DNA of 64,000 nt from Beta vulgaris subsp. vulgaris. Taxonomy: Eukaryota; Streptophyta; Magnoliopsida; Caryophyllales; Amaranthaceae. Shown piece after piece: positions 23,066 to 34,108 of the stretch. Under the pieces are notes generated by a model, which made no database searches, was not told the DNA's origin, and was given only the letters and a program-made list of their open reading frames with translations. The stretch lies in contig NC_079205.1 of assembly GCF_026745355.1 (NCBI RefSeq), positions 52,332,283 through 52,396,282 on the forward strand, in the 5' to 3' direction. Numbering within the stretch: the stretch's first letter is position 1; each line of letters opens with the position of its first letter. A program made the position numbers and the translations under genes.

Positions 23066-24959
23066 CTAGCCATTCACAATAGCTCCACCTGCACATAAAA
23101 CATGAAACATATGAACTATAGAAAACAAACCAAATAACATTCAAATTCTGAAGAAATATTGAAGACTGTACCATTAGGATGGATGGTTTGGCCGGTAATA
23201 TAGGAGGAATCTGCATTGCAAGCAAGGAACACATAGGAAGGCGCGACCTCACTAGGCTGCCCCGCCCTTTTCATGGGCACCTCTGACCCAAAGCTCTCAA
23301 CCTCATCTTCCTTAAATGAGGCTGGAATCAGGGGAGTCCAGATAGGACCTGGGGCTACCGCATTGACTCGGATGCCCTTCTGTACAAGCTGGAGGGCCAA
23401 GCCCCTGGTGAAGGCCACAATAGCACCTTTGGTAGAAGTGTAGTCCAGTAATGAAGGACTGCCTTTAAATGCGACGATTGATGTAGTATTGATGATGCTG
23501 GACCCTTCTCGCATATGCTTCAGGGCATGCCTATACAAATGCAGACAGAAAATCACCACCGACATAATTTACAAACTTCCAAAATGGTGTGGGATAAAAT
23601 AATAAATAAAATTTTCGAAATGGTATTAATTTGGAAATATATGAAAAAATCAGGCGTTCTTTGGGGTCATTAGATGTTTATCTCTTCTACTTAACTTATT
23701 CATAATCCTTCAGGACTGCACTTCATATTTTCCATAAGTTGCAGTAAAGTCAATGGAAAGCAGAGGTATTCATACTATGAAATTGGGAATTGTAACATTC
23801 CATTTCACTTGCCTCTAACAGCAGAAGTGGAGAAAACAGTGAACTAGAGCAATTAACTCTCAAATTGATCTTCTTAAACGGACCCCAGTTACCAAAAGAA
23901 AACATAAGGAATTTGTTAATGTTCTCACTTCTCAGAAGTGAACTGCAACATTGTCCTCAGTGGGTGTTGCAGACTTCTTGTAGTAGCTGGACTTTTCTAT
24001 GAAGTATGAAATAATTAGTCATGTGATTTAGTGCTCACCTTGTGACTAAGAAATGGGAGAAGATGTTTGTCCTGAATACCCTCTCAAGCTTCTGCTCACT
24101 GACCTCTTCTATAGTCGAGCGTTCGTACTGCTCGGCACAATTATTGACCAGGATATCTATGCGCCCAAAGGCATTAACCACCTCGTCGACCACCCTTTTA
24201 CAGTGCTCATCATAACCCAAATCTGCTGCAACTGCTATGGGGTCTTTTGCACCAGTCCCCTTGGCACTTTTGATAAGCTGAAGGGTATCCACAGCATCCT
24301 TGTCCTCGTGACCCTTGACATATGTAAAAGCTACAGTTGCACCCTCCAGAGCAAAGTGGTGGCATACGGCCCTCCCTATTCCTGAGTCTCCTCCAGTCAC
24401 CAGAGCCACTTTCCCCTGCCATCAGACCAATTCAGACAAAAATCTAAATACGTGTGTATGTAACGTTTCTAACAAGCTGAAAGTGCTCGAAAGATTCCCT
24501 TAGTAGCTTGCACTTTAAGATGGCATAAGTTAATGAATAGAAATTTGCATGCAATACAAGGTATCCACCTTGAATGTACTTGTTAATGGATCTCTAACTC
24601 CTGAGCTCAGCTATCTTTCTATTAAGAATGGAACTGTGTATATCTGGACCATGTCTAGAAGACATTAAACCAAGATCTTGTTCTATAGAAATTTATGAGC
24701 TGAATCTTCTTCCTTCAATCAAGAGTCTAACATCTAAAGGAGGACTCTTGATTAAATTTCGAGTTAATGGGAGTAGCCTTTTTCATATTTCAAACTCAAT
24801 AGATGAGATAGTTGAGAAGAACAATCAGCTATATACCTGCAGTTTGTTGGCTGGCTTGTATTGAGAGCGAGCCGTTTCGGGGATAGGATCCATCACATGC
24901 TGTTTCCCAGGCTGAGTCTCTTGTCTCTGTGCCGGGAAATTTCTTCCATTAGTGGCCAT
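23066..24959 (-). CDS. Glucose/ribitol dehydrogenase-like short-chain reductase, copy 1
   Basis: Four exons on the minus strand: 24959-24837, 24415-24039, 23530-23172 and 23088-23066, giving 293 residues. It is a classical NAD(P)-dependent SDR: cofactor loop [10 protein letters not shown] (residues 48-57), NNCAEQ after strand 4, and catalytic S184, Y197 and K201 ([10 protein letters not shown]). The N-terminus (FPAQRQETQPGKQHVMDPIP) is typical of plant glucose and ribitol dehydrogenase homologues, which are seed- and ABA-associated; the family includes an Arabidopsis chloroplast NADPH aldehyde reductase. No targeting peptide precedes the start, so it is probably cytosolic. All three introns match copy 2 in position and phase, showing tandem duplication. 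The substrate cannot be told from sequence. Confidence 0.92.
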
Positions 24960-25490
24960 AGTACAGACTTCTTAGCAACGATCAAAGCAGCAGGAAAACA
25001 AGAAGATGAACACTAATATGGTGAAAAAAAGCACAAAGTTTAAAGCTCTTGTTATGGAGTTGTGGTAGTAGTTTGAAGCTCTTGAATGTTTGTTTATATA
25101 AAGAGCATATTCAGGTTGGGGGATGGACGTGGCAGTGTGCACGGAGTCTGTATGTCCTGCAGATTACTGCCATTAGACACGTCTGATCTGCTGAAGTCTG
25201 AAGACCAAATTTATTATGACCTGAAGGTTCTACTTGAGTTCTCTCCTAGTAAGTCATTCTCATCTCCTTTCACCGCTTCTGGGGAAATAGTGAATCCTAG
25301 TTATCTGTAAGATTTTAGTGTCAGTCGTCCTGTAGTACAGTTGTACTGTGACTGATACATTAGTCAGTTTCTGGGACCTGTTTATAAATAAATGTCATAC
25401 AGTAGTAACCAGGTTCCTGAGTGGTTCCCAGTCGGACATACCTTGTGTAACTTGAATTCGGGTTTAGTTTCTGATTTGGGTTGTCTAAGT
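24960..25490. other. 5' region of reductase copy 1
   Basis: Contains the 5' leader and promoter of the minus-strand gene. Beyond about 25200 it is AT-rich with no recognised element. Confidence 0.5.
25094..25195 (-). promoter_or_regulatory. TATA box and ABRE-like G-box cores of copy 1
   Basis: On the minus strand a TATA-like TTTATATAAAC lies at about 25093-25103, roughly 135 bp before the ATG. Upstream are ACGTGGC (plus-strand reading, 25127-25133), the core of abscisic-acid response elements, and GACACGTCTG (25186-25195), which recurs upstream of copy 2. ABA regulation is inferred. Confidence 0.5.
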
Positions 25491-25499
25491 ATTCGACTC

Positions 25500-26300
25500 A
25501 TTGTGAAATAGTACAATTAATAACACTAATTTTGTGAACAAGTACCTTTTACGTTTTATTTTGTCAACTAATACCTTCTTGTACTTTAATGATTTAATTT
25601 CAGTACCTTTTCTCAAATTTTCGGCCAAATTGGTCAAATTTCGGCATTGATTTTGTTTTTGCTCCAATTCTTTCACGTGTGTTGCAGATTCTTTCTTTTA
25701 CATCTTCTTTCCTACCCACCCTTACTCAAACCCCCATTTAAATCCCTCCCTTCCCCACCAATGTTCCATTTTCCTCAAAATTCTCACTGGTCAAAGACAA
25801 TTCAACTATGGGGTTGGACTCCAAATTAATTCTTCTCCAATTTTAGAGGTATTGTCTCTATTCCTTTTGCTAGATTCGCTACTTTGTGGTACAAAAAATC
25901 CGAAATGAGTACCTTTCTATAAGGATGATGACTAAGCGTAGTAGAAACTAGTGCTTAGCGGAGAGAAGGGTGGGGAGAGAATGTGAGAGAATTTACTATT
26001 AGTAAGATAAGGTTGGTGAAAGGGAAGTAAAGAAGATGAGGTTGGTGAAAGGGAAGTAAAGAAGAGTTAAAAGAGGAGAGTTAAATCACCCGCATTTGAA
26101 AGACAAAAAACACAATAATTGGAGGGGGAAACGAAATTAATGTCGAAATTTTGACCAATTTGCTCGGAAATTTGAGGAAAGGGATTGAAATTAAAATATT
26201 AAAGTACTTAAAGATACTAGTTGGCAAAATAAAACATAAAACGTACTGATTCACAAAATCAGTGCTATAAAACTCAAAAGGTACTATTTCGCAATTTTTC
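25500..26300. mobile_element. Fold-back element with long terminal inverted repeats
   Basis: About 155 bp at the left (ATTGTGAAATAGTAC onward) is inverted at the right (GTACTATTTCGCAAT), with mostly substitutions between the arms. The ends fit a long-TIR Mutator-like MITE, but I found no target duplication. The middle (25650-26120) has no coding. Confidence 0.7.
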
Positions 26301-26550
26301 CATGTTTTTATGAAAAGAATTCTACAATGTTCATCTCGAAGTATTAAAAATCCGACACGAGTATTTCAGATTAAACGAAGAGTTCAAGTAATAAAGGATA
26401 TGCTTCATATATTCAGAACTAATACTAAATATAATTATATTTGGTTTTTCAATGGTCAAAGAGCAGTAGTAATAATTCTGGAATTTGGTTAGGTTATTTC
26501 TTAAGAGAACTTTTTATAAATGTAAAACTGCAAATTCTGCTAATGAGAAT
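26301..26550. other. AT-rich spacer, nothing recognised
   Basis: A 60-codon open frame at 26310 has no recognisable features. Confidence 0.4.
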
Positions 26551-27513
26551 GTTTGGCAAATGGTTTTTGGCTTTTTAATTTGATCAAACAGTCAAAAATT
26601 ACGTTTGGTTGTGGCTTTTTTAGTGGCTTTTAAGTTGACATTTCAGCCAAAAGCCAAAAGCTACTTGGAATAGCTTTTCCTCCTTGATGGTTGGCTTTTT
26701 AACAATAAGATTACAAATATCTCTATTATATAAGGGAAGGGGGGAGCAATGGTGTCCTCTTTTGAAATGCCTATTTTGCCCCCCTTCCCATTCTAAATTA
26801 CAATTTCACTTACAAATCAAAGGGGGCTTCAAACAAAATTACCGAAAATATAATTATAACAATCACTCACAAGTCAACTAAAATCATAAAATTGCATAAT
26901 TTACGTTGTGCAAATCACTAAAATGAGAAAATTTTATAAAAACTTAAAAATTCACTTACAAACTACAACCTATGAAAAAATTGACTTCAAATCAAAGTGT
27001 CCACTTTCTTTACAATTTATGAAGTACTGTACTTAATTCAAAAATCAACTAAAAAATTATAATATTAAAAATCATAAATAATTTCAATAAAATTTCTATT
27101 TTGTTTATAGAATTTAACTTTGAAAAGTAAAAAAAAAAAAACAAAAAGAATAGTGAGAGACTTAAGTGACATAAACTAAATCAATCAAATTTTGCAACTA
27201 ATAAAAACAATTATACTTTGTATGTCTAATGTTCACATTTTGACTCTTATGCCGAAGAAAATCAAGTTTCTGTTTCGAAAAAATTCAAGCACGCATCGCG
27301 TGCAAAAAATTCTAGTACTCTTATAGTATAAGCTGAATGAAAATAATCAATGTCTATACTATGTGTAATAACCAATGGTCAAAATCAATTTTATCAAACA
27401 TATTTATAAAATAAAAATAGTCAAACAATCAACACAACCAGACAAATAAAACAGCCAGTCAAACCAACCAAATAAAACAGCCAAACGTCACAGCTAACCG
27501 CCAATTACCAAAC
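26551..27513. mobile_element. hAT-like non-autonomous element, split by a Helitron
   Basis: The ends GTTTGGCAAATGG and CCAATTACCAAAC are inverted, with related words (AAAAGCC/GGCTTTT-like, CAGCCAAA) inside. Boundaries are approximate and no 8-bp duplication was found. A Helitron occupies 26720-27315. Confidence 0.5.
26720..27315 (+). mobile_element. Non-autonomous Helitron nested in the hAT-like element
   Basis: It starts TCTCTATTATATAAG after a host A and ends CTAG before a host T (27316). The hairpin GCACGC-ATC-GCGTGC (27289-27303) sits 8 nt before the end, as expected for the Helitron terminator. No RepHel coding. Confidence 0.82.
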
Positions 27514-28272
27514 AAGACCAAATTTTTGAATATGGAGAAAGAATATGACGATTTGGTAGAGCTGTTGCCTAATACGTCGAAACTCCAAACTCCAAACTCC
27601 AAACTCCAAACTAGTAGAGTAACAAGTTATTCTTCATTTCTTTGCATAGCGAATCTATGTTGTTTGCCTTAAATGGTTCAAAGGGTAGAGCCGTTGAGGA
27701 AGTTCTTACCTTTGTCCGCACCAGTTTGGTCTAGAAAAAGAGCAAGTAGTCCTCAACTCAGAATATGATGGAACTAGTTACTAGTTGTTGACGGTCCGAG
27801 TAATATGTACAAGAGTTTGTAATTAAACGTGTCCGAGTAATAAATTCGTGATATAAGGATTAATAGGAATGATCATCCCTCCCAGAACAAGGACATTTTT
27901 GAAACTTCATGATTCCAGATTATGTATCTTCAGGAACAGGTAAAACTTCGTTCAGTAAGCAAACGTCACTTTTTGGCTTTTGTTGCTTCATTCACAGTTG
28001 ATTTCCAGCACTCATATAACCAAAAACAGAATTTTTTTCACATCAACCACCAGAAAACCATATTATTATTATTATCATTATTATCATTATTATGTACTTT
28101 CATGTCACTTAGTTTAGTAGATACACTAACAAAAAGGACTCACTACATTCCTGACTTTCCACCATCTTCATAAGTACTGCTACGATATAAACCTTCTGTA
28201 TTACAGAAACCCAAAAACCAAAAAACAGCTCAGAAGCAGCAAAAAACACCATCCACCATCTTACAGACCCTT
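27514..28272. other. Spacer between the tandem reductase genes
   Basis: Holds a 7-bp minisatellite (AACTCCA, about 4.4 copies, 27581-27612) and an ATT/ATC-type microsatellite at about 28062-28092. No gene is recognised. Confidence 0.5.
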
Positions 28273-30403
28273 CTAAGCATTCACTATAGTCCCACCTGCA
28301 CACCACAAACATAAACACAAGCACACACATTATAGCCCAAACCAACACCTAAACAAGCAGGAATAGATAACACTAGAGTTGATTTCTCACCATTGGGATG
28401 AAGGACCTGCCCAGTTATGTAAGACGAGTCAGCATTACAAGCAAGGAAAACAAACGAAGGCGCAACCTCGCTAGGTTGCCCAGCCCTGTTCATAGGCACT
28501 TGACCACCGAAACTTTTGACTTCATCCTCCTTGAAGGAGGCTGGAATTAGTGGAGTCCAAATGGGTCCTGGGGCGACTCCGTTGACACGGATGCCCTTCT
28601 GCACAAGCTGCAAAGCTAGTCCTCTGGTGAATGCCACTATTGCACCTTTGGTGGAGGTGTAATCGAGCAACTTGGCATTTCCCTTGTATGCATTCACTGA
28701 TGTAGTGTTGATGATGCTAGCCCCTTCCCTCATATGCTTCAGTGCATGCCTTAAACATGAGAGTAACCCTAGTCATAAACATGTACAATTTTTTGACAAC
28801 AAATTTGAACCACCACCCACAATTCAAACTTCAAAAGGCGGATCTAGGGGGTGGCCTACCCAAGCCTCGGCCCACCCATGATCCAAAATATCTATAAGTA
28901 ACCTATCTGAGATAGTAATGCAAATAAGTATGGTGGAACAGGTGGTTGGAGCATGAGTATACTAAACATCAAGTGATGAGTTCGATTCTAAGGACATCTA
29001 TTTTTGGTTTTCGATATATATTGTCTTCGAGAATAATCAGTGACATTTCATAATCTATATAACCAAAATTGAAATGGGTAGTTCTATGTATGTAAAATAT
29101 TGTACCACAAAACAAAAAAAGAGCTAGTTAACATTTACCTTGTCATGAAGAAGTAAGAGTAGATGTTAGTCCTAAACACCCTATCAAGCCTGGGCTCATC
29201 AATCTCCTCCACAGTAGTACACTCATACTGCTCAGCACAGTTATTGACCAAGATATCTATACGTCCAAAAGCATTGGCCACTTCATCGATGACCCTCTTA
29301 CAGTTCTCGTCGTACCCCAGATCAGCCGGAATCGCGATAGGATCCTTGGCATCGGAGCTTTTGTTACTCTTGATCATTTGAAGGGTGTCATGAGCATCTT
29401 TGTCTTCTTGACCCTTTACATATGTAAAAGCTACAGTTGCACCTTCCAGTGCAAAACACTGGCACACTGCTCTTCCTATCCCTGAGTCTCCTCCTGTCAC
29501 TAGAGCCACTTTCCCCTGCCATTACAAGGTAAAGATTTTCAGACTTCTGATAGTTTGCTAATCTGATCAATGATCCCATTTTACAACAATATCGACCATC
29601 TTATCTTTGTTAGATAGTCATATAATATAATACCTAAATGAGTTATTATACTTGGATGATTTATTATAAATCTAATGCTAGCTAGAGTAGCTACTAGCTA
29701 GAAATAAGTTTTTTAATACCAAAAACATAGCCCCTCTGTTCCTTTTTATTGGTTTTAAAGAACCTAACATAGCTAGGTTCAGAGATAATTGAGCATGACA
29801 TGACGTTGTTGGGATCTCATATAGGCTTTTACGTCCCTGGCGCGTAAATGGACCTTTATGAGCCTCATTGTGACCTATTTTCTTCGACATAAAAAAAACT
29901 AAACTAAAATAAATAATAATAGAAAAGAGTAAAAATATATTTCACTTAACTAAAAATAAGCTAGCTAGGAAGAACATGCATGAGCCTATCATAATGCTCA
30001 ATTACTTTGACCATCAAAAATATATATCTGTAGTATCCTACTTTATCTGTAACAAAACTTGATATGATATATAAGAGCAAAAACAACACACCTGGAGCTT
30101 GTTGGCGGGTCTATAGTCTTGGCGAAGAGCTTGAGGAATAGGATCCATGGCATGCTCTTTCCCAGGCTGAGCTTGCTGCCTCTGTGCCGGAAATTTGTCG
30201 CCGCCCGACGCCATTCTTATCGTCTGTAGCTGTTCTTGTTGTTGTTGTTGTTGCTGCCGCCTTCTTCTTCCACCACCAACGATTCTATTCCGGTACAAGG
30301 TGTAGGAGTAGCTTCTTGAGAAAGCTCTACCAACAACACTTATATTATTTGTGCTTGTTCCTACTGCTACTGCCCTGGATTGTACCACTCCACGTAAAAA
30401 CAT
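28273..30403 (-). CDS. Glucose/ribitol dehydrogenase-like short-chain reductase, copy 2, with targeting-like extension
   Basis: Four minus-strand exons: 30403-30092, 29515-29139, 28749-28391 and 28295-28273, giving 356 residues. The SDR core matches copy 1, with the cofactor loop [10 protein letters not shown] from residue 111 and catalytic S247, Y260 and K264. Unlike copy 1, the frame continues upstream of the usual MASGGDKF start (ATG at 30214) to an ATG at 30403. This adds 63 residues rich in Arg, Ser and Val with no acidic residue before position 57, including RRRR and a run of seven Gln from a GTT repeat (plus-strand reading). That fits a plastid or mitochondrial transit peptide. The TATA-like site near 30464-30475 places the upstream ATG inside the transcript. 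Both starts may be used. Intron 2 holds a diverged dispersed repeat (28830-28990). Confidence 0.9.
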
Positions 30404-30463
30404 ACAAAAAAAACACCCAACAATACAATAAACTTATACTTCTTTTGAGCTTTGTATTACATT

Positions 30464-30645
30464 ACATATATAAAACTCCCATCTTCTTTCAGTTTCTATT
30501 TATATACCATTCCTACATGCATGGTAGAAGAAACTAATATAATGAAAAGAGAAAATTAAGGAGATCAAGTTTTACAAATGAGATTTACGTGTCATTGGAA
30601 AGAAAAGGTACGTGTCATGTAAATCGGTCCCTAAGGACACGTCTG
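30464..30645 (-). promoter_or_regulatory. TATA box and ABRE-like cluster of copy 2
   Basis: A TATA-like site (ACATATATAAAAC in plus reading) lies about 65 bp before the upstream ATG. TACGTGTCAT occurs twice (30587-30596, 30609-30618), and GACACGTCTG at 30636-30645 is identical to a decamer upstream of copy 1. These are G-box/ABRE-type cores. Confidence 0.6.
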
Positions 30646-31258
30646 TTGAAACGAGGATTTGTTTTACAAAATTAGACAGCTCTTTCTAGTTTCTACCCAT
30701 TTTTCTTTGGTATGTGCTTTTTATGGGAAATTGAGGTAATCATATTTACATCTTTTCCTTCTCATCTCTTCACCGCTTAGCTAGCTTCCGCTACTCATGC
30801 TTCTGGATTATAATGGTTGGATACACGGTATATACGAGTATGTACGTACGTATATCTTTTGAGTTTTGATCATACTAGCTAGTAATGAATAATGATCATA
30901 GAATTTTTTTGAATATAATACAAGAAATTTCATTGATAACGTATTAGTAATGAAAATAAATTGACTATACAACCAAAAAAAAAGTTAATATAGAGAAATA
31001 TATCTTTCAATTATTCTTGATCGACAATGTTATAACTACGATGTATAGCACATTACATATGTTAGTGTCATAAATTGATAAAAGAAGAAAGTTAAGTTCA
31101 CTTTATAATACAAAGGACTACTTCCTTTTAGCTGTATCGTTTAAAAATGAAGTGAACTATCTCTCTTCTTTATGGTCCACGAATGACCTATTTAAGGGAT
31201 GGATGATCATGGTAATGAGATTACATTAAACTTGATTTAGAAGAGTTTAGGTCGTTAT
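30646..31258. other. Intergenic AT-rich DNA
   Basis: No gene, terminal repeats or RNA gene recognised between the second reductase promoter and the retrotransposon. Confidence 0.45.
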
Positions 31259-33935
31259 TGTAACGCCCCGACCTCTAAGCATCTTTATTAGGTTAATAAA
31301 TCTTGATTATTAGCAGCGGAAGTCCTAGCTTTTGGTCGGTGCGTTACTGCCGTACTTTCCATTAGGAAAATACAAGGCAACATACTTGCATAAACGTATA
31401 ATAACATGGAACTTAAACGTACTAGGTTATATTAAAGTAAAACAGAGTTGATGTTAATTAAACGAAGTAAGTACTTAAGTTACAAAAGCTTTAATTGTTT
31501 GAGTTATTCTAATAACATTTCCTCACTGCTAAGCCATGGCGTCATCCCCATCGGTACCTAAAACAGAAAAACAAAACGTCATGAGCCGAGGCTCAGTAAC
31601 ATACTACTCTAACAACGTAAATTCATTTCAACTCATTTTATTTGAAAACAGGGAGAAGAGAATATCGCAAACATCATTTCATAAACATATATCTTGATAA
31701 TAGAAATCCAACCATTTTGAGATATTATCCTTTATAATCTTACATCATTTTTAATGGTAACTTGGCAAGTACAACATCATAACATCATAATCATTAATCC
31801 GAAAGGCGGTCACAACAAAGGTGACACTTGCGGTGCCCATAACATTAATCCGAAAGGCGGTCACAACAAAGGTGACACTTGCGGTGCCCATAACATATAC
31901 ATATCCGAAAGGCGGTCACAACAAAGGTGACACTTGCGGTGCCCATATCCGAAAGGCGGTCACAACAAAGGTGACACTTGCGGTGCCCATAAAGTACTGC
32001 CAAGAACCGTCTTTCACTTTCATTTATCATGTTTCGTTATTTTTATATTTATGTGTAAAATGCTTAAGCATCATGAAAACCAATTCATCATCATAAATAT
32101 CATTAGCAAAACATTTCATATCCCGCAATCCATAAACACATATCATCAAAACATTATGTAAAAGCGTCATAAAACGTAGTTGGAAGGGTGTGCGGGTGTT
32201 AGCAGTAGACGTTACCTCGAGTCGCGATTATTATACTTGATAGCCGGGTGAGGCTTGTAATATCCCTTTTCCTTTCTAATCTATTCAAGGATTAATAAAG
32301 ACGACTTATTAATATTTTATTCTAGATTTAAACTCTACGATCCATTTCCATCATGTGTCTATGAATTACTAGAGTGTTTATGAACTTAATAGTTATGGAA
32401 CCTTATTACAACATTTATTACTAAAACTATACTTCTTGAATTTAGTAACTTGATTACTAACTTATGTAAAACTATTTAATTAGTAATAATCATTACTTCT
32501 AAGATTCATGAAAATTCATGTTTAATGACTTATAAATTATAGAACTTTCATACTTTACTTAAACTTTTAATAGTAACTAGTTATTCCACTCTAACTTGTA
32601 CTAGAGATATTTCATACTATTGATACCCATGTATAAGTGACTATTTAATTTACAACTTAAAAGTGATACTCATTTAATCAAGCTAAAAGTGGGATTATAA
32701 TTGTAGATTAAGGTTATTAATATTATACTTAAAAATCCAAGTGTACTTAATTAGTATTACTTTATACTACATAAACTTAAGTTATATCTATGTGAACATG
32801 AAACTATAACTTAATTAACCAAAGATACCCATTATATATAGTAAAGGTGTAATATTAGTGATTATGTCATAATCTATATTATACTATAATTAGGTTGTAT
32901 AATTATTTCATAAAATGGAATTTATAATATTAAATTAATTAACTAAGTCCAATCAACTTGATTTATTAACCATACTAAGTTTCTATATTTTAACTTGAGA
33001 GGTTAGAAGTACACTTATGCATAAACAAAACAAGATAATAATTCAAGGTAGTTTAGTTAATTAGTCCAACTTACTATATGGGTTATGTTAATTAATCACT
33101 AAGCCCAACTAACATAACTCAAGTTTTTTTTTTTCAAATTTATAAAAGGAGGGAAAGGTATGTAATATACCTTCACTAAGTGAAGTAACAAGGAGAAGAC
33201 GGGCAGTGCAGTGGGGTCGGAGCTCCGCGAGCAGGTGGCGGTGCAGCAGGCGGGACGGACGGCAGGACGGCGGTGCGGCGCGGCTGGCGGCAGGTGCGGC
33301 GCGGCAGCAAGGAGGCTGCAGCGAGATGGGGGAGGGGAAGAGTGCAGCGAGAAGGAGAGGAAGAGGAAGAGGAGGGGTGCAGCGTGGGGAGGGAGAAGGA
33401 GGTGGCGGTGCTGGCGGGGTGGCTGGCTGGTGGTGCGAGTCTGGCGCGCAGTGAGGGAGGCCGACAGGTGGTGGTGGTCGGAGAGTGGCCGGAAAATAAG
33501 GAGGTTGGGTGGTAGTGTTGAAAGTTTTCTGATTTTTGGATGGAGATGAATAGTAAAATCAGCATACTATTTATAGTAATTTTAGGAACAAAGCTAATTA
33601 AAATAATGGTGGATTAATGGTGAAGTATACTTGGGGGAAGGAGTTCTAGAAGCCTTGGGGAGCAAGGTCATGGAGCTTGAGGAAGAAGATGGATTGTGTG
33701 GATGGTGAATTTCCTTTTTTGGAAATTTTCTAATTCCTTTACTAATACTAAAATAGTGATTTTTCCTACTTCCTTTTTAATGTATTACCAATCTAACTTA
33801 GCTTATTATTGAATACTTGATTTTATTTTATTTTCAAATATATTAGAGAAGTGATTAAGTAAATAAATAAATTTTAAATAATTTATTTAAGCTAATTATT
33901 AATGTTAATCAAGTTTGAATTTTCGGGATATTACA
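31259..33935 (-). repeat. 3' LTR (left copy in the window)
   Basis: 2677 bp. In element orientation it begins TGTAATATCCCGAAAATTC and ends GGTCGGGGCGTTACA. It holds a TATA box CTATAAATAG (33567-33576), a GC-rich leader (33195-33500) and four copies of a 44-bp repeat. The remainder is AT-rich and non-coding. Confidence 0.93.
31797..31990 (-). repeat. 44-bp tandem repeat in the left LTR, 4 copies
   Basis: Units at 31797-31840, 31848-31891, 31903-31946 and 31947-31990. Each begins ATCCGAAAGGCGGTCAC and contains a small inverted repeat GTCAC-N7-GTGAC. Gaps of 7, 11 and 0 bp separate them. Confidence 0.93.
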
Positions 33936-33950
33936 TCCTCACCCCCTTAG
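33936..33950 (-). promoter_or_regulatory. Polypurine tract
   Basis: In element orientation CTAAGGGGGTGAGGA directly precedes the 3' LTR, the expected plus-strand primer site. Confidence 0.85.
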
Positions 33951-34108
33951 AATAAGTTTCGTCCTCGAAACTTGCTCATGTGATATAAAGATTCAAACAT
34001 CAAACTTGCTCAATCACATATTTCAAAAACATGCATTTCATTCACATATCAAAACAAAAGTTTACAGAAAATCATCTAAGCAAATAGATGGGGGTATCTT
34101 GCTTTCAT

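Noticed and set aside
28830..28990. Possible second SINE in intron 2 of the second reductase
   Set aside because: A B-box-like GAGTTCGATTCT is present and the start (GGCGGATCTAGGGGGTGG) looks like a dispersed repeat, but I found no target duplication and no good A box.
31797..31990. CRISPR-like look of regularly spaced 44-bp repeats
   Set aside because: Spacers are 0-11 bp and not unique sequences, there are no cas genes, and the array lies in a plant LTR. It is a minisatellite.
33176..33565. Pro/Ser-rich frame in the left LTR of the chromovirus (and 40680-41126 in the right)
   Set aside because: The frames are shifted relative to each other between the two LTR copies and depend on GC-rich composition; no conserved protein.
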